Source: Rhodoligotrophos defluvii (lineage in GTDB: Bacteria; Pseudomonadota; Alphaproteobacteria; Rhizobiales; Im1). Taken from it: a stretch of DNA of 64,000 nucleotides. Location: positions 670,266 through 734,265 of the forward strand of contig NZ_SZZM01000002.1 of NCBI RefSeq assembly GCF_005281615.1, read 5' to 3'. Both the position numbers and the translations under genes were made by a program. Below are positions 26,294 to 34,109 of the stretch, piece by piece (the first letter of the stretch is position 1; each line of letters begins with the position of its first letter). The notes beneath the pieces were generated by a model, which saw only the letters and a list, made by a program, of their open reading frames with translations, made no database searches and was not told the origin of the DNA.

Positions 26294-26323
26294 GTATACC
26301 TGAGAACCTCCACCCGACCCCGG

Positions 26324-27490
26324 ATGGCCCCCATGTTCACCCTCAGGGACAAATACGCGATCGCCGGCCTGGGCGAGACCGCCTATACCAAGAACTCCGG
26401 AACCACGGTGCTGAATCTCGCCGTGGAGGCCTGCCAGAAGGCCGCCGATGACGCGGGCGTGCCTGTCGAAGAGATCGACGGCATCATCAGCTACAATTTC
26501 GGCGACTCGGTTCCGGCCATTGCGGTGGCGACGGCGCTCGGCATCCCCAATGCCGGGTATGCCGTGGACTTTGCCGGCGGCGGCAATGCCGCCAATCTCA
26601 TCACCCTCACCGCCGCCGCGGCCATCGAGGCAGGGCTTGCCAAATCGGTCCTGTGCTTCAGGGCCATGAACGGCCGTTCCGGCTTCCGTCTGGGCGGCGG
26701 CCGCGAGTTCCAGGCCCGCGGCATCACCCAATACACCGCCCCCTTCGGCTGGATCACCTATCCCCAGGCCATGGCCATGTGGTGCCGCCGGCACATGATC
26801 GAATACGGCACCACCGCGGAGCAGCTCGGCAGCGTCGCGATCACCTTCCGGGAGAATGCCTCCCTCAACGAACGGGCCATGCAGCGCGAGCCCATCACCA
26901 TGGACGACTACATGGCCTCGCGCTTCATCGTCGAGCCGTTCCGCATGCTGGACATCTGCCTGGAAACCGACGGCGCCTGCGCCGTGCTAGTCACCAAGGC
27001 CGAGCATGCCCGCGACCTCAGGCACACACCGGTCTATATCATGGGCGGCGCCTATGGCGGCGGCCCCAACCAGGGCGAAGACCTGTTCGATGCCATCCGC
27101 TGGCCCGACCACTCCCAGAACTATGCGGCCTATATCGCCGACGACCTCTGGCGCAGCGCCGGCATTGGCCCGCAAGATGTCGACCTGGCCGAGATCTATG
27201 ACTGCTTCACCTATAGCGTGATCATGCAGTTGGAAGGCTTGGGCTTCTGCAAGCCGGGCGAAGGCGGCCCATTCGTCGCCAGCGGCGCCATCAAGCGCGA
27301 TGGCAGCCTGCCGCTCAACACCCATGGCGGCCTCCTCTCGGAAGCCTATATCCACGGCCTCAACCACGTGCTGGAGGCGGTGCGCCAGCTGCGCGGCGAG
27401 GCTGGCCCGCGCCAGATCCCCGGCGCCGAAATCGCCCTGACCACGGCAGGCGCGATGACCTGCGGCAGCGCCATGGTGCTGAGGGCTTGA
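26324..27490 (+). CDS. Thiolase-fold aldolase-like protein (Ltp2-type)
   Basis: This 388-residue protein has the thiolase fold with the Cys region replaced by DFAGGGNAAN, so it cannot act as a normal thiolase. It keeps Tyr292 in IYDCFT and Tyr342 in SEAYIHGLNH. In the steroid side-chain aldolase Ltp2 of Thermomonospora, as I recall, the key tyrosines are 294 and 344, with the same spacing of 50. That family needs a DUF35 partner, and one follows immediately. The predicted reaction is retro-aldol cleavage of a 3-hydroxyacyl-CoA with a branched or quaternary carbon. ATG 26333 is an alternative start; neither has a clear Shine-Dalgarno. Confidence 0.82.
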   Translation: MAPMFTLRDKYAIAGLGETAYTKNSGTTVLNLAVEACQKAADDAGVPVEEIDGIISYNFGDSVPAIAVATALGIPNAGYAVDFAGGGNAANLITLTAAAAIEAGLAKSVLCFRAMNGRSGFRLGGGREFQARGITQYTAPFGWITYPQAMAMWCRRHMIEYGTTAEQLGSVAITFRENASLNERAMQREPITMDDYMASRFIVEPFRMLDICLETDGACAVLVTKAEHARDLRHTPVYIMGGAYGGGPNQGEDLFDAIRWPDHSQNYAAYIADDLWRSAGIGPQDVDLAEIYDCFTYSVIMQLEGLGFCKPGEGGPFVASGAIKRDGSLPLNTHGGLLSEAYIHGLNHVLEAVRQLRGEAGPRQIPGAEIALTTAGAMTCGSAMVLRA

Positions 27491-27501
27491 AGGACAACGA
27501 C

Positions 27502-27921
27502 ATGAACGACGCCTCCAAGCCGATCCCCGTCGCCGACAGCGACTCCGCACCGTTCTGGGAGGGCTGCCGGGAGCACCGGCTGCTGATCCAGCGCTGCGCG
27601 AGCTGCAAGACCCCACGCTTCCCGCCCATGCGCGCCTGCCCAAAATGCCATTCAACCCTGTCGGAATGGTTCGAGGCCTCGGGCCGCGGCACCGTCTATA
27701 GCTGGATCGTGGTGCAGCACCCGGTCCCACGCGAGGTTTATGGCCAGGACGTGCCCTACGTGGTCGCTCTCATCGATCTCGAAGAAGGGGTGCGCATGGT
27801 CAGCAACATCATCGGTCTTGATCCCCGCGCCATCGGTGCGAATATGCCGGTCGAGGTGACGTTCGAGCCGGGCGAGGGGGACGTCGTGTTGCCGAAGTTC
27901 AAGCCGCGCGAGGCGCCATAG
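27502..27921 (+). CDS. DUF35 zinc-ribbon/OB-fold protein, partner of the Ltp2-like aldolase
   Basis: This 139-residue DUF35 protein has zinc-ribbon cysteines 32, 35, 46 and 49 and an OB-fold C-terminus (GTVYSWIVVQHPV through VEVTFEPGEGDVVLPKF). ATG 27502 has AAGGA seven bases upstream; the frame also opens at a TTG at 27487 that overlaps the thiolase-like stop. By analogy with ChsH2 and Ltp2, it should form a complex with the preceding protein and help bind or channel acyl-CoA. Confidence 0.85.
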   Translation: MNDASKPIPVADSDSAPFWEGCREHRLLIQRCASCKTPRFPPMRACPKCHSTLSEWFEASGRGTVYSWIVVQHPVPREVYGQDVPYVVALIDLEEGVRMVSNIIGLDPRAIGANMPVEVTFEPGEGDVVLPKFKPREAP

Positions 27922-27923
27922 CC

Positions 27924-28685
27924 ATGCCATCCTTCGACCTGACCGGCAGAACGGCCTTCATCACCGGCGGGGGTGGCGGGCTTGGCACCATGGCCTGCCG
28001 CACCCTGGCCGATGCAGGGGCCGCCGTGGCGGTGGTGGCCCGCTCGCTCGACAAATGCGAGGCGGTGGCCCAATCCATCCGCGAGCGTGGCGGCAAGGCC
28101 CAGGCGATCCAGGCCGACGTCCTGGACACAGCCCAGATCACCGCCGCCATGGACAAAGCCGAGCAGGAGCTTGGCCCCATTGACATCCTTATCAACAATG
28201 CCGGCATCACCTCGCCCAAGCGCCTGCTCGACCTTGCGGAGGAAGAGTGGGACCGGATCATCGACGTCAGCCTGAAGGGCGCGTTCCTGTGCACCAAGGC
28301 CGTCGCCCCGCGCATGATCGGGCGTGGTCGCGGCCGTATTATCAATATGGGCTCGATCCTCTCCGCCCGCGCGCTCGCCCGCCGTTCGGCTTACGCCGCG
28401 GCCAAGGCTGGCCTCGTGAATTTCACCCGCGCCTGCGCCATAGAGCTCGGCCCCCATGGCATCACCGTGAACGCGCTGGGCCCGACGGTCATCGTCACCG
28501 ACCTCAACCGCGACCTGGTGGCCAAGCATCCGCAATATTACCAGGTCATCATCGATCGCACGCCCCTGGGCCGGCTCGGCCAGATCAGCGATCTCGAAGG
28601 CCCGCTTCTGTTCCTGGCTTCCGACGCCGCCGGTTTCGTCAGTGGCCAGGCCCTCTATGTGGATGGCGGCTATTCCGCCAGCTAA
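27924..28685 (+). CDS. Short-chain dehydrogenase/reductase (SDR)
   Basis: This is a classical SDR of 253 residues with TGGGGGLG at 14-21, NNAG at 91-94, Ser144 and the catalytic pair Tyr157 and Lys161. The C-terminus ends GQALYVDGGYSAS, typical of FabG-like enzymes. It starts two bases after the DUF35 stop. It may oxidise or reduce a ketone or aldehyde released by the aldolase; that is inference from position. Confidence 0.88.
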   Translation: MPSFDLTGRTAFITGGGGGLGTMACRTLADAGAAVAVVARSLDKCEAVAQSIRERGGKAQAIQADVLDTAQITAAMDKAEQELGPIDILINNAGITSPKRLLDLAEEEWDRIIDVSLKGAFLCTKAVAPRMIGRGRGRIINMGSILSARALARRSAYAAAKAGLVNFTRACAIELGPHGITVNALGPTVIVTDLNRDLVAKHPQYYQVIIDRTPLGRLGQISDLEGPLLFLASDAAGFVSGQALYVDGGYSAS

Positions 28686-28689
28686 CATT

Positions 28690-29724
28690 ATGACCCTGAC
28701 TGCTCCTTCCCCCGCAGTGCTCGACCGCGCGGCGCTGGCCACATATCTTGCACCGCGCCTCGCGGGCGACTGGCGTGATCTTGAGATCACCCCGTTCACC
28801 GGCGGCCAATCCAACCCCACTTTCCTGCTGCGCGCCGGCGCCGAGCAATACGTACTGCGCAAGCGCCCGCCCGGGCCTCTTCTGCCTTCGGCCCACGCCA
28901 TCGATCGCGAATACCGGGTCATGCAGGCGCTCGCCAACACGGCGGTGCCCGTCCCGCGCCTTCACGTATTCTGCGAGGATGAAGCCATCCTCGGCACCAC
29001 CTTCTTCGTCATGGATTACGTGCCGGGGCGGGTGATCAAGCAGCCGGACCTGCCCGGCGTTTCCCGCCAACAGCGCGCCGCCACCTATGAGGCGATGGCT
29101 GCCTGCCTCGCCGCCTTGCACACGGTCGACCTCAACGCCGCCGGCCTTGCCGATTACGGTCGGCCCCAGGGCTACTATGCGCGCCAGGTGAAGCGCTGGA
29201 CGGAGCAGTATCGGGCGAGCGAAACGCGCACCATTCCCGAAATGGAAGAGCTGATCGCCTGGCTGCCCACCAACCTGCCACAGGAAGGCCCCGCCTCGCT
29301 CGTTCATGGCGATTTCCGCCTGGAAAACCTCATCCTTCACCCGAGCGAATCGACGATTCTGGCGGTGCTCGACTGGGAATTGTCGACCCTCGGCGACCCC
29401 CTGGGCGATCTCGCCTATAGCTGCCTGCCTTGGCACCTGCCGCCGCACGCCTTCGGTGGCCTCAAGAGTCGCGATCTCGAGAACACCGGCATCCCGCAGG
29501 AAGCCGACTACCTCCAGGCCTACTGTCGGCGCACCGGCCGCAGTCATATCGACCAGTGGCATTTCTATGTGGCCTTTGCCCTGTTCCGGTTGGCGGCCAT
29601 TCTGCAGGGCGTGTTCAAGCGCGCGCTCGACGGCAATGCCGCCTCGCCGGAGGCGCGCCAACGTGGCGCCCTCGCATCTGTTTGCGCTGGAGCGGGATGG
29701 GCGGCCATAATGGACAGCAGATAA
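28690..29724 (+). CDS. APH-family phosphotransferase (ACAD10/11-kinase or LvaA-like)
   Basis: This 344-residue protein has the aminoglycoside-phosphotransferase fold. The N-lobe has FTGGQSNPTFLL and a Lys in YVLRKRPPG. The catalytic loop is VHGDFRLENL and the metal motif is VLDWELSTLGDPLGDLAY. This subgroup is found fused or adjacent to acyl-CoA dehydrogenases in human ACAD10/11 and in the levulinate pathway (LvaA), where it phosphorylates 4-hydroxyacyl-CoA. ATG 28690 lies five bases after the SDR stop; a longer frame from 28642 overlaps the SDR. The acyl-CoA dehydrogenase follows directly. Confidence 0.84.
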   Translation: MTLTAPSPAVLDRAALATYLAPRLAGDWRDLEITPFTGGQSNPTFLLRAGAEQYVLRKRPPGPLLPSAHAIDREYRVMQALANTAVPVPRLHVFCEDEAILGTTFFVMDYVPGRVIKQPDLPGVSRQQRAATYEAMAACLAALHTVDLNAAGLADYGRPQGYYARQVKRWTEQYRASETRTIPEMEELIAWLPTNLPQEGPASLVHGDFRLENLILHPSESTILAVLDWELSTLGDPLGDLAYSCLPWHLPPHAFGGLKSRDLENTGIPQEADYLQAYCRRTGRSHIDQWHFYVAFALFRLAAILQGVFKRALDGNAASPEARQRGALASVCAGAGWAAIMDSR

Positions 29725-29743
29725 CATCGCTGACGGGAGTTCC

Positions 29744-31555
29744 ATGACGACACCGGCCATGCTGCTGTCCAGGCGCGATCTCGACTTCCTGCTCTATGAA
29801 ATGCTCGACGCGGAAAGCCTCACCGCCCGCGCGCGCTTTGCCGAGCACGGCCGCGAGACCTTCGATGGCGCTCTCGACCTTTCCGCCCAGCTCGCCGCCG
29901 ATCTGTTCCGGCCGCATAACAAGCTGTCGGATCAGAACGAGCCGCGCTTCGTCAATGGCCGGGTGGAGATGATCCCCGAGGTCAAGACGGCACTCGCCGC
30001 CTATGCGGAGGCGGGGCTGCTCGCGGCCACCCAAGACGCAACCCTCGGCGGCATGCAGCTGCCGATGACCATCGCCCAGGCCTGCTATGCCTATTTCGAT
30101 GCGGCGAATGTCAGCACCGCGTCCTATGGCATGCTCACCATCGCCAATGCCAACCTGCTTGCACGCTACGGGTCGGAGCAGCAGAAGCGTCTCTATCTGC
30201 CGGGCCTGCTCAGCGGACGTTTTCTCGGCACCATGTGCCTTTCGGAGACCCAGGCCGGCTCGTCGCTCGCCGATATCCGCACCACCGCCGACCCGCAGCC
30301 GGACGGCACCTACCAGATTACCGGCTCCAAGATGTGGATCTCGGCCGGCGAGCACGAGCTGAGCGACAACATCATTCACCTGGTTTTGGCACGTCTGCGC
30401 GATGCGCCGCCCGGCGCCAAGGGCATCTCCCTGTTTCTGGTGCCCAAGCGCCATATAGCCGAGGATGGCACGGTCGGCGCGAGCAACAACGTGGTGCTGG
30501 CCGGCCTCAACCACAAAATGGGCTTTCGCGGCATCACCAATTGCGTGCTGAATTTCGGCGAGAGCGGCGCCACCATCGCAACCATGGTCGGCGAGCCCAA
30601 CAAGGGCCTCGCCTATATGTTCCACATGATGAACGAGGCACGCATCGCCATCGGCCGCTGCGCCACCATGCTCGGCTATACCGGCTATCTCCACGCGCTC
30701 GACTATGCCCGCACCCGCCTGCAAGGCCGCCCCCCTGCCGCCAAGGATCCGACCCAGCCGCCGGTGCCCATCATCGCGCATGCGGATGTGCGGCGTATGC
30801 TGCTGGCCCAGAAAGCCTATGTGGAAGGCGCGCTCGCCCTGATCCTCACCTGCGCCCGCCTGGTGGACGAGCAGGCCACCGCCGCAACCGAGCAGGAGCG
30901 CGCCGACACCAATCTGCTGCTCGACGTGCTCACGCCTATCGCCAAGGCCTGGCCGTCGAAATACTGTCTCGCCGCCAATGACCTGGCCATCCAGGTGCAT
31001 GGCGGTTACGGCTATACCCGCGAGTTCGACGTGGAGCAGTTCTACCGCGACAACCGGCTGAACCCGATCCACGAAGGCACCAATGGCATCCAGGCCCTCG
31101 ACCTGCTTGGCCGCAAGGTGATGATGGACGACGGCGCCGCCTTCCGCCTGATTATCGATCGTATGGGCGAGACGACGCGGCAGGCGGAGGCAAGCGCCAG
31201 CCCGGACGTTCGCGCCTGGGGCGCGGATCTCTCCCGTGCTCTGGATGCGTTGACGGAGACGACGGCCGCCTTGCGCGACGAGCCCGATGTCGAGCGGCGG
31301 CTGGCCAACGCCTCGGTCTATCTCGACGTGTTCGGCCACACCGTGATCGCCTGGATGTGGCTGACCCAGGCGATCGCCGCCGCCCACCGGCTGAGCAGCG
31401 ATGGCGTCTCGGGCGCCGACCGCGATTTCTATTCCGGTAAGCTGCAGGCCTGCCGCTATTTCTTCCAATGGGAACTGCCGCAGGTGCAACCCGGCCACGC
31501 GCTGCTGCGCCGCCGTGACCCCGCCTGCCTCGACATGCGCGACAGCTGGTTCTGA
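29744..31555 (+). CDS. Large acyl-CoA dehydrogenase (about 600 residues)
   Basis: This 603-residue protein belongs to the long acyl-CoA dehydrogenase group with an extra C-terminal helical domain. It shows MCLSETQAGSSLADIRTTA (FAD/substrate loop), NDLAIQVHGGYGYTREFDVEQ and the catalytic segment NPIHEGTNGIQALDLLGRK with Glu in HEGT. The kinase-like gene precedes it by 19 bases. Besides normal dehydrogenation, such an enzyme next to a kinase could act on a 4-phosphoacyl-CoA. It is the last gene before a 384-base intergenic region. Confidence 0.88.
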   Translation: MTTPAMLLSRRDLDFLLYEMLDAESLTARARFAEHGRETFDGALDLSAQLAADLFRPHNKLSDQNEPRFVNGRVEMIPEVKTALAAYAEAGLLAATQDATLGGMQLPMTIAQACYAYFDAANVSTASYGMLTIANANLLARYGSEQQKRLYLPGLLSGRFLGTMCLSETQAGSSLADIRTTADPQPDGTYQITGSKMWISAGEHELSDNIIHLVLARLRDAPPGAKGISLFLVPKRHIAEDGTVGASNNVVLAGLNHKMGFRGITNCVLNFGESGATIATMVGEPNKGLAYMFHMMNEARIAIGRCATMLGYTGYLHALDYARTRLQGRPPAAKDPTQPPVPIIAHADVRRMLLAQKAYVEGALALILTCARLVDEQATAATEQERADTNLLLDVLTPIAKAWPSKYCLAANDLAIQVHGGYGYTREFDVEQFYRDNRLNPIHEGTNGIQALDLLGRKVMMDDGAAFRLIIDRMGETTRQAEASASPDVRAWGADLSRALDALTETTAALRDEPDVERRLANASVYLDVFGHTVIAWMWLTQAIAAAHRLSSDGVSGADRDFYSGKLQACRYFFQWELPQVQPGHALLRRRDPACLDMRDSWF

Positions 31556-31574
31556 AGACTCCTCCTTTCAAAGC

Positions 31575-31667
31575 CGTCATGCGCCGGCTTGACCGGCGCA
31601 TCCAGGGCCGCACGGCACACGCCTTCCCCTGCCGTCCTGGATTGCCGCGTCAAGCGCGGTAATGACG
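31575..31667. repeat. Paired palindromic repeat (BIME-like), copy 1
   Basis: The left half is CGTC, stem ATGCGCCGG, loop CTTGA, stem CCGGCGCAT, CCAGGG. The right half is the same kind of element in reverse orientation, ending AATGACG. The two facing elements form a composite of about 93 bases, repeated at 31686. It lies downstream of the acyl-CoA dehydrogenase and could form strong RNA structure. Confidence 0.75.
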
Positions 31668-31685
31668 AGAGTGGCTAAAACAACC

Positions 31686-31777
31686 CGTCATGCGCCGGCT
31701 TGACCGGCGCATCCAGGGCCACGCGGCACACGCTTTTCCCCGGGCGTTCCGGATCGCTGTCAAGCGCGGCAATGACG
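31686..31777. repeat. Paired palindromic repeat (BIME-like), copy 2
   Basis: This copy has the same first 31 bases as the one at 31575 and a diverged right half with a CGCTGTCAAGCGCGG segment, ending AATGACG. The two copies are separated by 18 bases, so they look like a local duplication of one composite. Between it and 31829 I see nothing else. Confidence 0.75.
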
Positions 31778-31828
31778 GCGCTGAAGAAGGTCAGTTTCGA
31801 CTTGCGGCCAATAGGGAATGAGCTAAGA

Positions 31829-31857
31829 TTGACCTGTTGTCGGACAGACCGTCAACA
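31829..31857 (+). promoter_or_regulatory. Promoter with TTGTCGGACA operator (livK operon, island 2)
   Basis: TTGACC (31829-31834) is followed by TG and TTGTCGGACAG, so the block TTGACCTGTTGTCGGACA differs by one base from that at 26265. The -10 at 17 bases reads TCAACA and is weak. The leader to the livK ATG (31858-31939) carries no gene and ends in GGGAGGG. The shared block suggests that the importer and the aldolase operon answer to the same regulator. Confidence 0.68.
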
Positions 31858-31939
31858 AGATGAGGTTCACCCATCGCGCCGAGTTGGGGAGACACCACGC
31901 GCGAGGCGCCGAAAGAGCGCCTAACCCGGGAGGGAATGA

Positions 31940-33163
31940 ATGGATTGGTTTTCAGTGTCGCGCCGCGGTGTTCTCGCGGCTGCGTTCTCCGCTGTCCTCG
32001 CCTTCTCTGCCTCGCAGACGCAGGCCCAGGAGAAGCCGATCAAGATCGGCCTCACCACGGACTTGACCGGCATCGCCGCCGCCTATGCGCGCGACCAGGT
32101 GGACTCCGTGCAGCTGGCCATTGACGAGATCAACGCCGCCGGCGGCATCAAGGGCCGCCAGCTCGAGCTGCTCGTGCGCGATTCAGCACTCAAGCCGGAG
32201 CTGGGCTCGAGCCTTACCCGCGACCTCATCGTGCGCGAGAAGGTCGATTACCTGATCGGCCCCGACGCGAGCTCCGTGGGCGTCGCGGTCACCAATGTGG
32301 CCAAGCAGTACAAGAAGGTCGTCGTCATGACGATCCCGAACACCCCGCGGCTGGTGGGCGAGCTGTTCCACCCCTATTTCTTCACCATCGTGCCGAGCGG
32401 CACCATGCTGGCCCGTGCCATGGCCGAGGGCATTGGCAAGGACAACCAGAAGATCGCCTTCATCGGCGGCGATTACGAAGCCTCCCACCAGGCCATCAAA
32501 TATTTCGGCGACTGGCTGGCCAAGGTCAATCCGAACGCCAAGATCATCAACCAGCAATGGCCCAAGCTCGGCGAGCCGGATTTCACGCCCTATATCACCC
32601 AGCTCATGTCGGCCCAGCCGGACATCGTGTTCTCCTACCTCTGGGGCGCCGACCTGATCGCCTTCATCAAGCAGGCCAAGCCCTACGGCTTCTTCGAGAA
32701 GACCAAGTTCGCCACCCTCTTGTTCCTGGATGATCTGGTCGCGCTCGGCGACGACATGCCCGACGGCATCATCGGCCAGATGTATGCGCCGCCCTTCGGC
32801 ACCAAGAGCGAGAAGATGGATGCCTTCATCAAGAAGTACCAGGACAAGTACAACAAATACCCGTCGGACTGGGCGGTGATGGGTTATGACGGCATGATGA
32901 TCCTGGCCGAAGGCATCAAGAACGCCAGCGACTGGGACTCGGACTCGGTCTCCGAAGCCATCCTCAAGCTCAAATATGACGGGCTGCAGGGGCCGATCGT
33001 CTTCCGCGACGTGGACCACCAGGGCAATGTGCCTTCCTTCCTCGGCACCACCGGCAAGGTGGAAGGCCTGCCGTTCAAAGGCCTCGTGGACATCAAGCGT
33101 ATCGAGGCTGAAACGGTCATGCCCACGCCGGAGGAGATCCTGGCGCAACGGAAGGGCAACTGA
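31940..33163 (+). CDS. livK: Periplasmic substrate-binding protein, LivK type, island 2
   Basis: This 407-residue type I binding protein has a signal peptide with a twin-Arg-like start (SRRGVLAAAFSAVLAFSAS) and probable cleavage after residue 29. The mature part opens IKIGLTTDLTGIAAAYARDQ and continues with AIDEINAAGGIKGRQLELLVRD, standard for the family. GGAGG precedes the ATG by five bases. It is only loosely similar to the island 1 binding protein, so the two importers probably take different substrates. Confidence 0.9.
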   Translation: MDWFSVSRRGVLAAAFSAVLAFSASQTQAQEKPIKIGLTTDLTGIAAAYARDQVDSVQLAIDEINAAGGIKGRQLELLVRDSALKPELGSSLTRDLIVREKVDYLIGPDASSVGVAVTNVAKQYKKVVVMTIPNTPRLVGELFHPYFFTIVPSGTMLARAMAEGIGKDNQKIAFIGGDYEASHQAIKYFGDWLAKVNPNAKIINQQWPKLGEPDFTPYITQLMSAQPDIVFSYLWGADLIAFIKQAKPYGFFEKTKFATLLFLDDLVALGDDMPDGIIGQMYAPPFGTKSEKMDAFIKKYQDKYNKYPSDWAVMGYDGMMILAEGIKNASDWDSDSVSEAILKLKYDGLQGPIVFRDVDHQGNVPSFLGTTGKVEGLPFKGLVDIKRIEAETVMPTPEEILAQRKGN

Positions 33164-33170
33164 CCCGACC

Positions 33171-33193
33171 GGCGCGCCTGAACAGGGCGCGCC
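33171..33193 (+). promoter_or_regulatory. Hairpin between livK and livH, island 2
   Basis: GGCGCGCC occurs twice (33171-33178 and 33186-33193) around TGAACAG; because the octamer is its own reverse complement, the copies form an eight-pair stem. It sits just after the livK stop, at the same place as the hairpin in island 1. It probably raises binding-protein expression over the permease. Confidence 0.6.
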
Positions 33194-33233
33194 GCGACCT
33201 GGCTATTCGTTTGCGTAATTTGACCGGCTCCGC

Positions 33234-34109
33234 ATGTTGACCGACGTCCTCATCCAGCTCCTCAGTGGCGTAAGCCGCGGGATGATCCTGTTCGTGGTCG
33301 CGTCCGGCCTGACGCTGATCTTCGGTGTGCTGAGGATCGCCAACTTCGCCCATGGCTCCTTCTACATGATGGCCGCTTTCACGGCTTACGCGGTCACCAT
33401 GGCCCTGGGCGGCTCGAATTTCAGCTTCGTCGCCTCGCTCATTATCGCGCCCCTGGTGGTCGCCGCCTTCGGGCTTGCTTTCGAATTCTTCCTGCTGCGC
33501 CGCATCGCCAAGCGCGAGCACCTCTACCAGCTGATCATGACCTTCGCGGCCACCCTCATCATCTCCGACGGCATCAAGATGATCTGGGGCGGTGCCTATC
33601 GCTCGATCGGCTATCCGCCCATGCTCAGCGGCAGCCTGGATATTCTCGGCCGCCCCTTCCCGGCCTACTACCTCCTCGTCATCATCTTGGGCCTGGCCAT
33701 CGCCGCAGGCCTCAGCTGGATGATCGAGCGCACCCGCTTCGGCCGCACCATCAGCGCCGCCGTGGTCGATCCGGAAATGGTCGGCGCGCTCGGCGTGAAT
33801 GTGCCGCGGCTCTACACGCTCGTCTTCGGCCTCGGCGCCTGGCTCGCCGGCGTCGGCGGGGCCTTGGCCGCGCCCATCGGCTCGGTCTCCCTCGGCATCG
33901 ACAATTCCATCATCATCGAATCCTTCGCCGTGGTCATCATTGGCGGCAGCGGCAGCATCCCCGGCGCGCTCGCCGCCGCCCTCATCATCGGTATCGTGCA
34001 GTCGCTCGGCATCATGGTGGCGCCGCGCCTGGCCATCGCCTTCATCTTCATCGCCCTCTGCGCCGTGCTGCTCCTGCGCCCGCAAGGCCTGCTGGGGAGG
34101 CGCGTATGA
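33234..34109 (+). CDS. livH: Branched-chain-type ABC transporter permease LivH, island 2
   Basis: This 291-residue polytopic permease opens with LIQLLSGVSRGMILFVVASGLTLIFGVLRIANFAHGSFYMM, the LivH hallmark. GALGVNVPRLYTLVFGLGAWLAGVGGALAAP and GGSGSIPGALAAALIIG follow. It overlaps livM by four bases (ATGA). It forms the channel with LivM. Confidence 0.9.
   Translation: MLTDVLIQLLSGVSRGMILFVVASGLTLIFGVLRIANFAHGSFYMMAAFTAYAVTMALGGSNFSFVASLIIAPLVVAAFGLAFEFFLLRRIAKREHLYQLIMTFAATLIISDGIKMIWGGAYRSIGYPPMLSGSLDILGRPFPAYYLLVIILGLAIAAGLSWMIERTRFGRTISAAVVDPEMVGALGVNVPRLYTLVFGLGAWLAGVGGALAAPIGSVSLGIDNSIIIESFAVVIIGGSGSIPGALAAALIIGIVQSLGIMVAPRLAIAFIFIALCAVLLLRPQGLLGRRV

Noticed and set aside
29615..31498. 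627-residue minus-strand ORF
   Set aside because: Antisense to the large acyl-CoA dehydrogenase; no motif or start signal.
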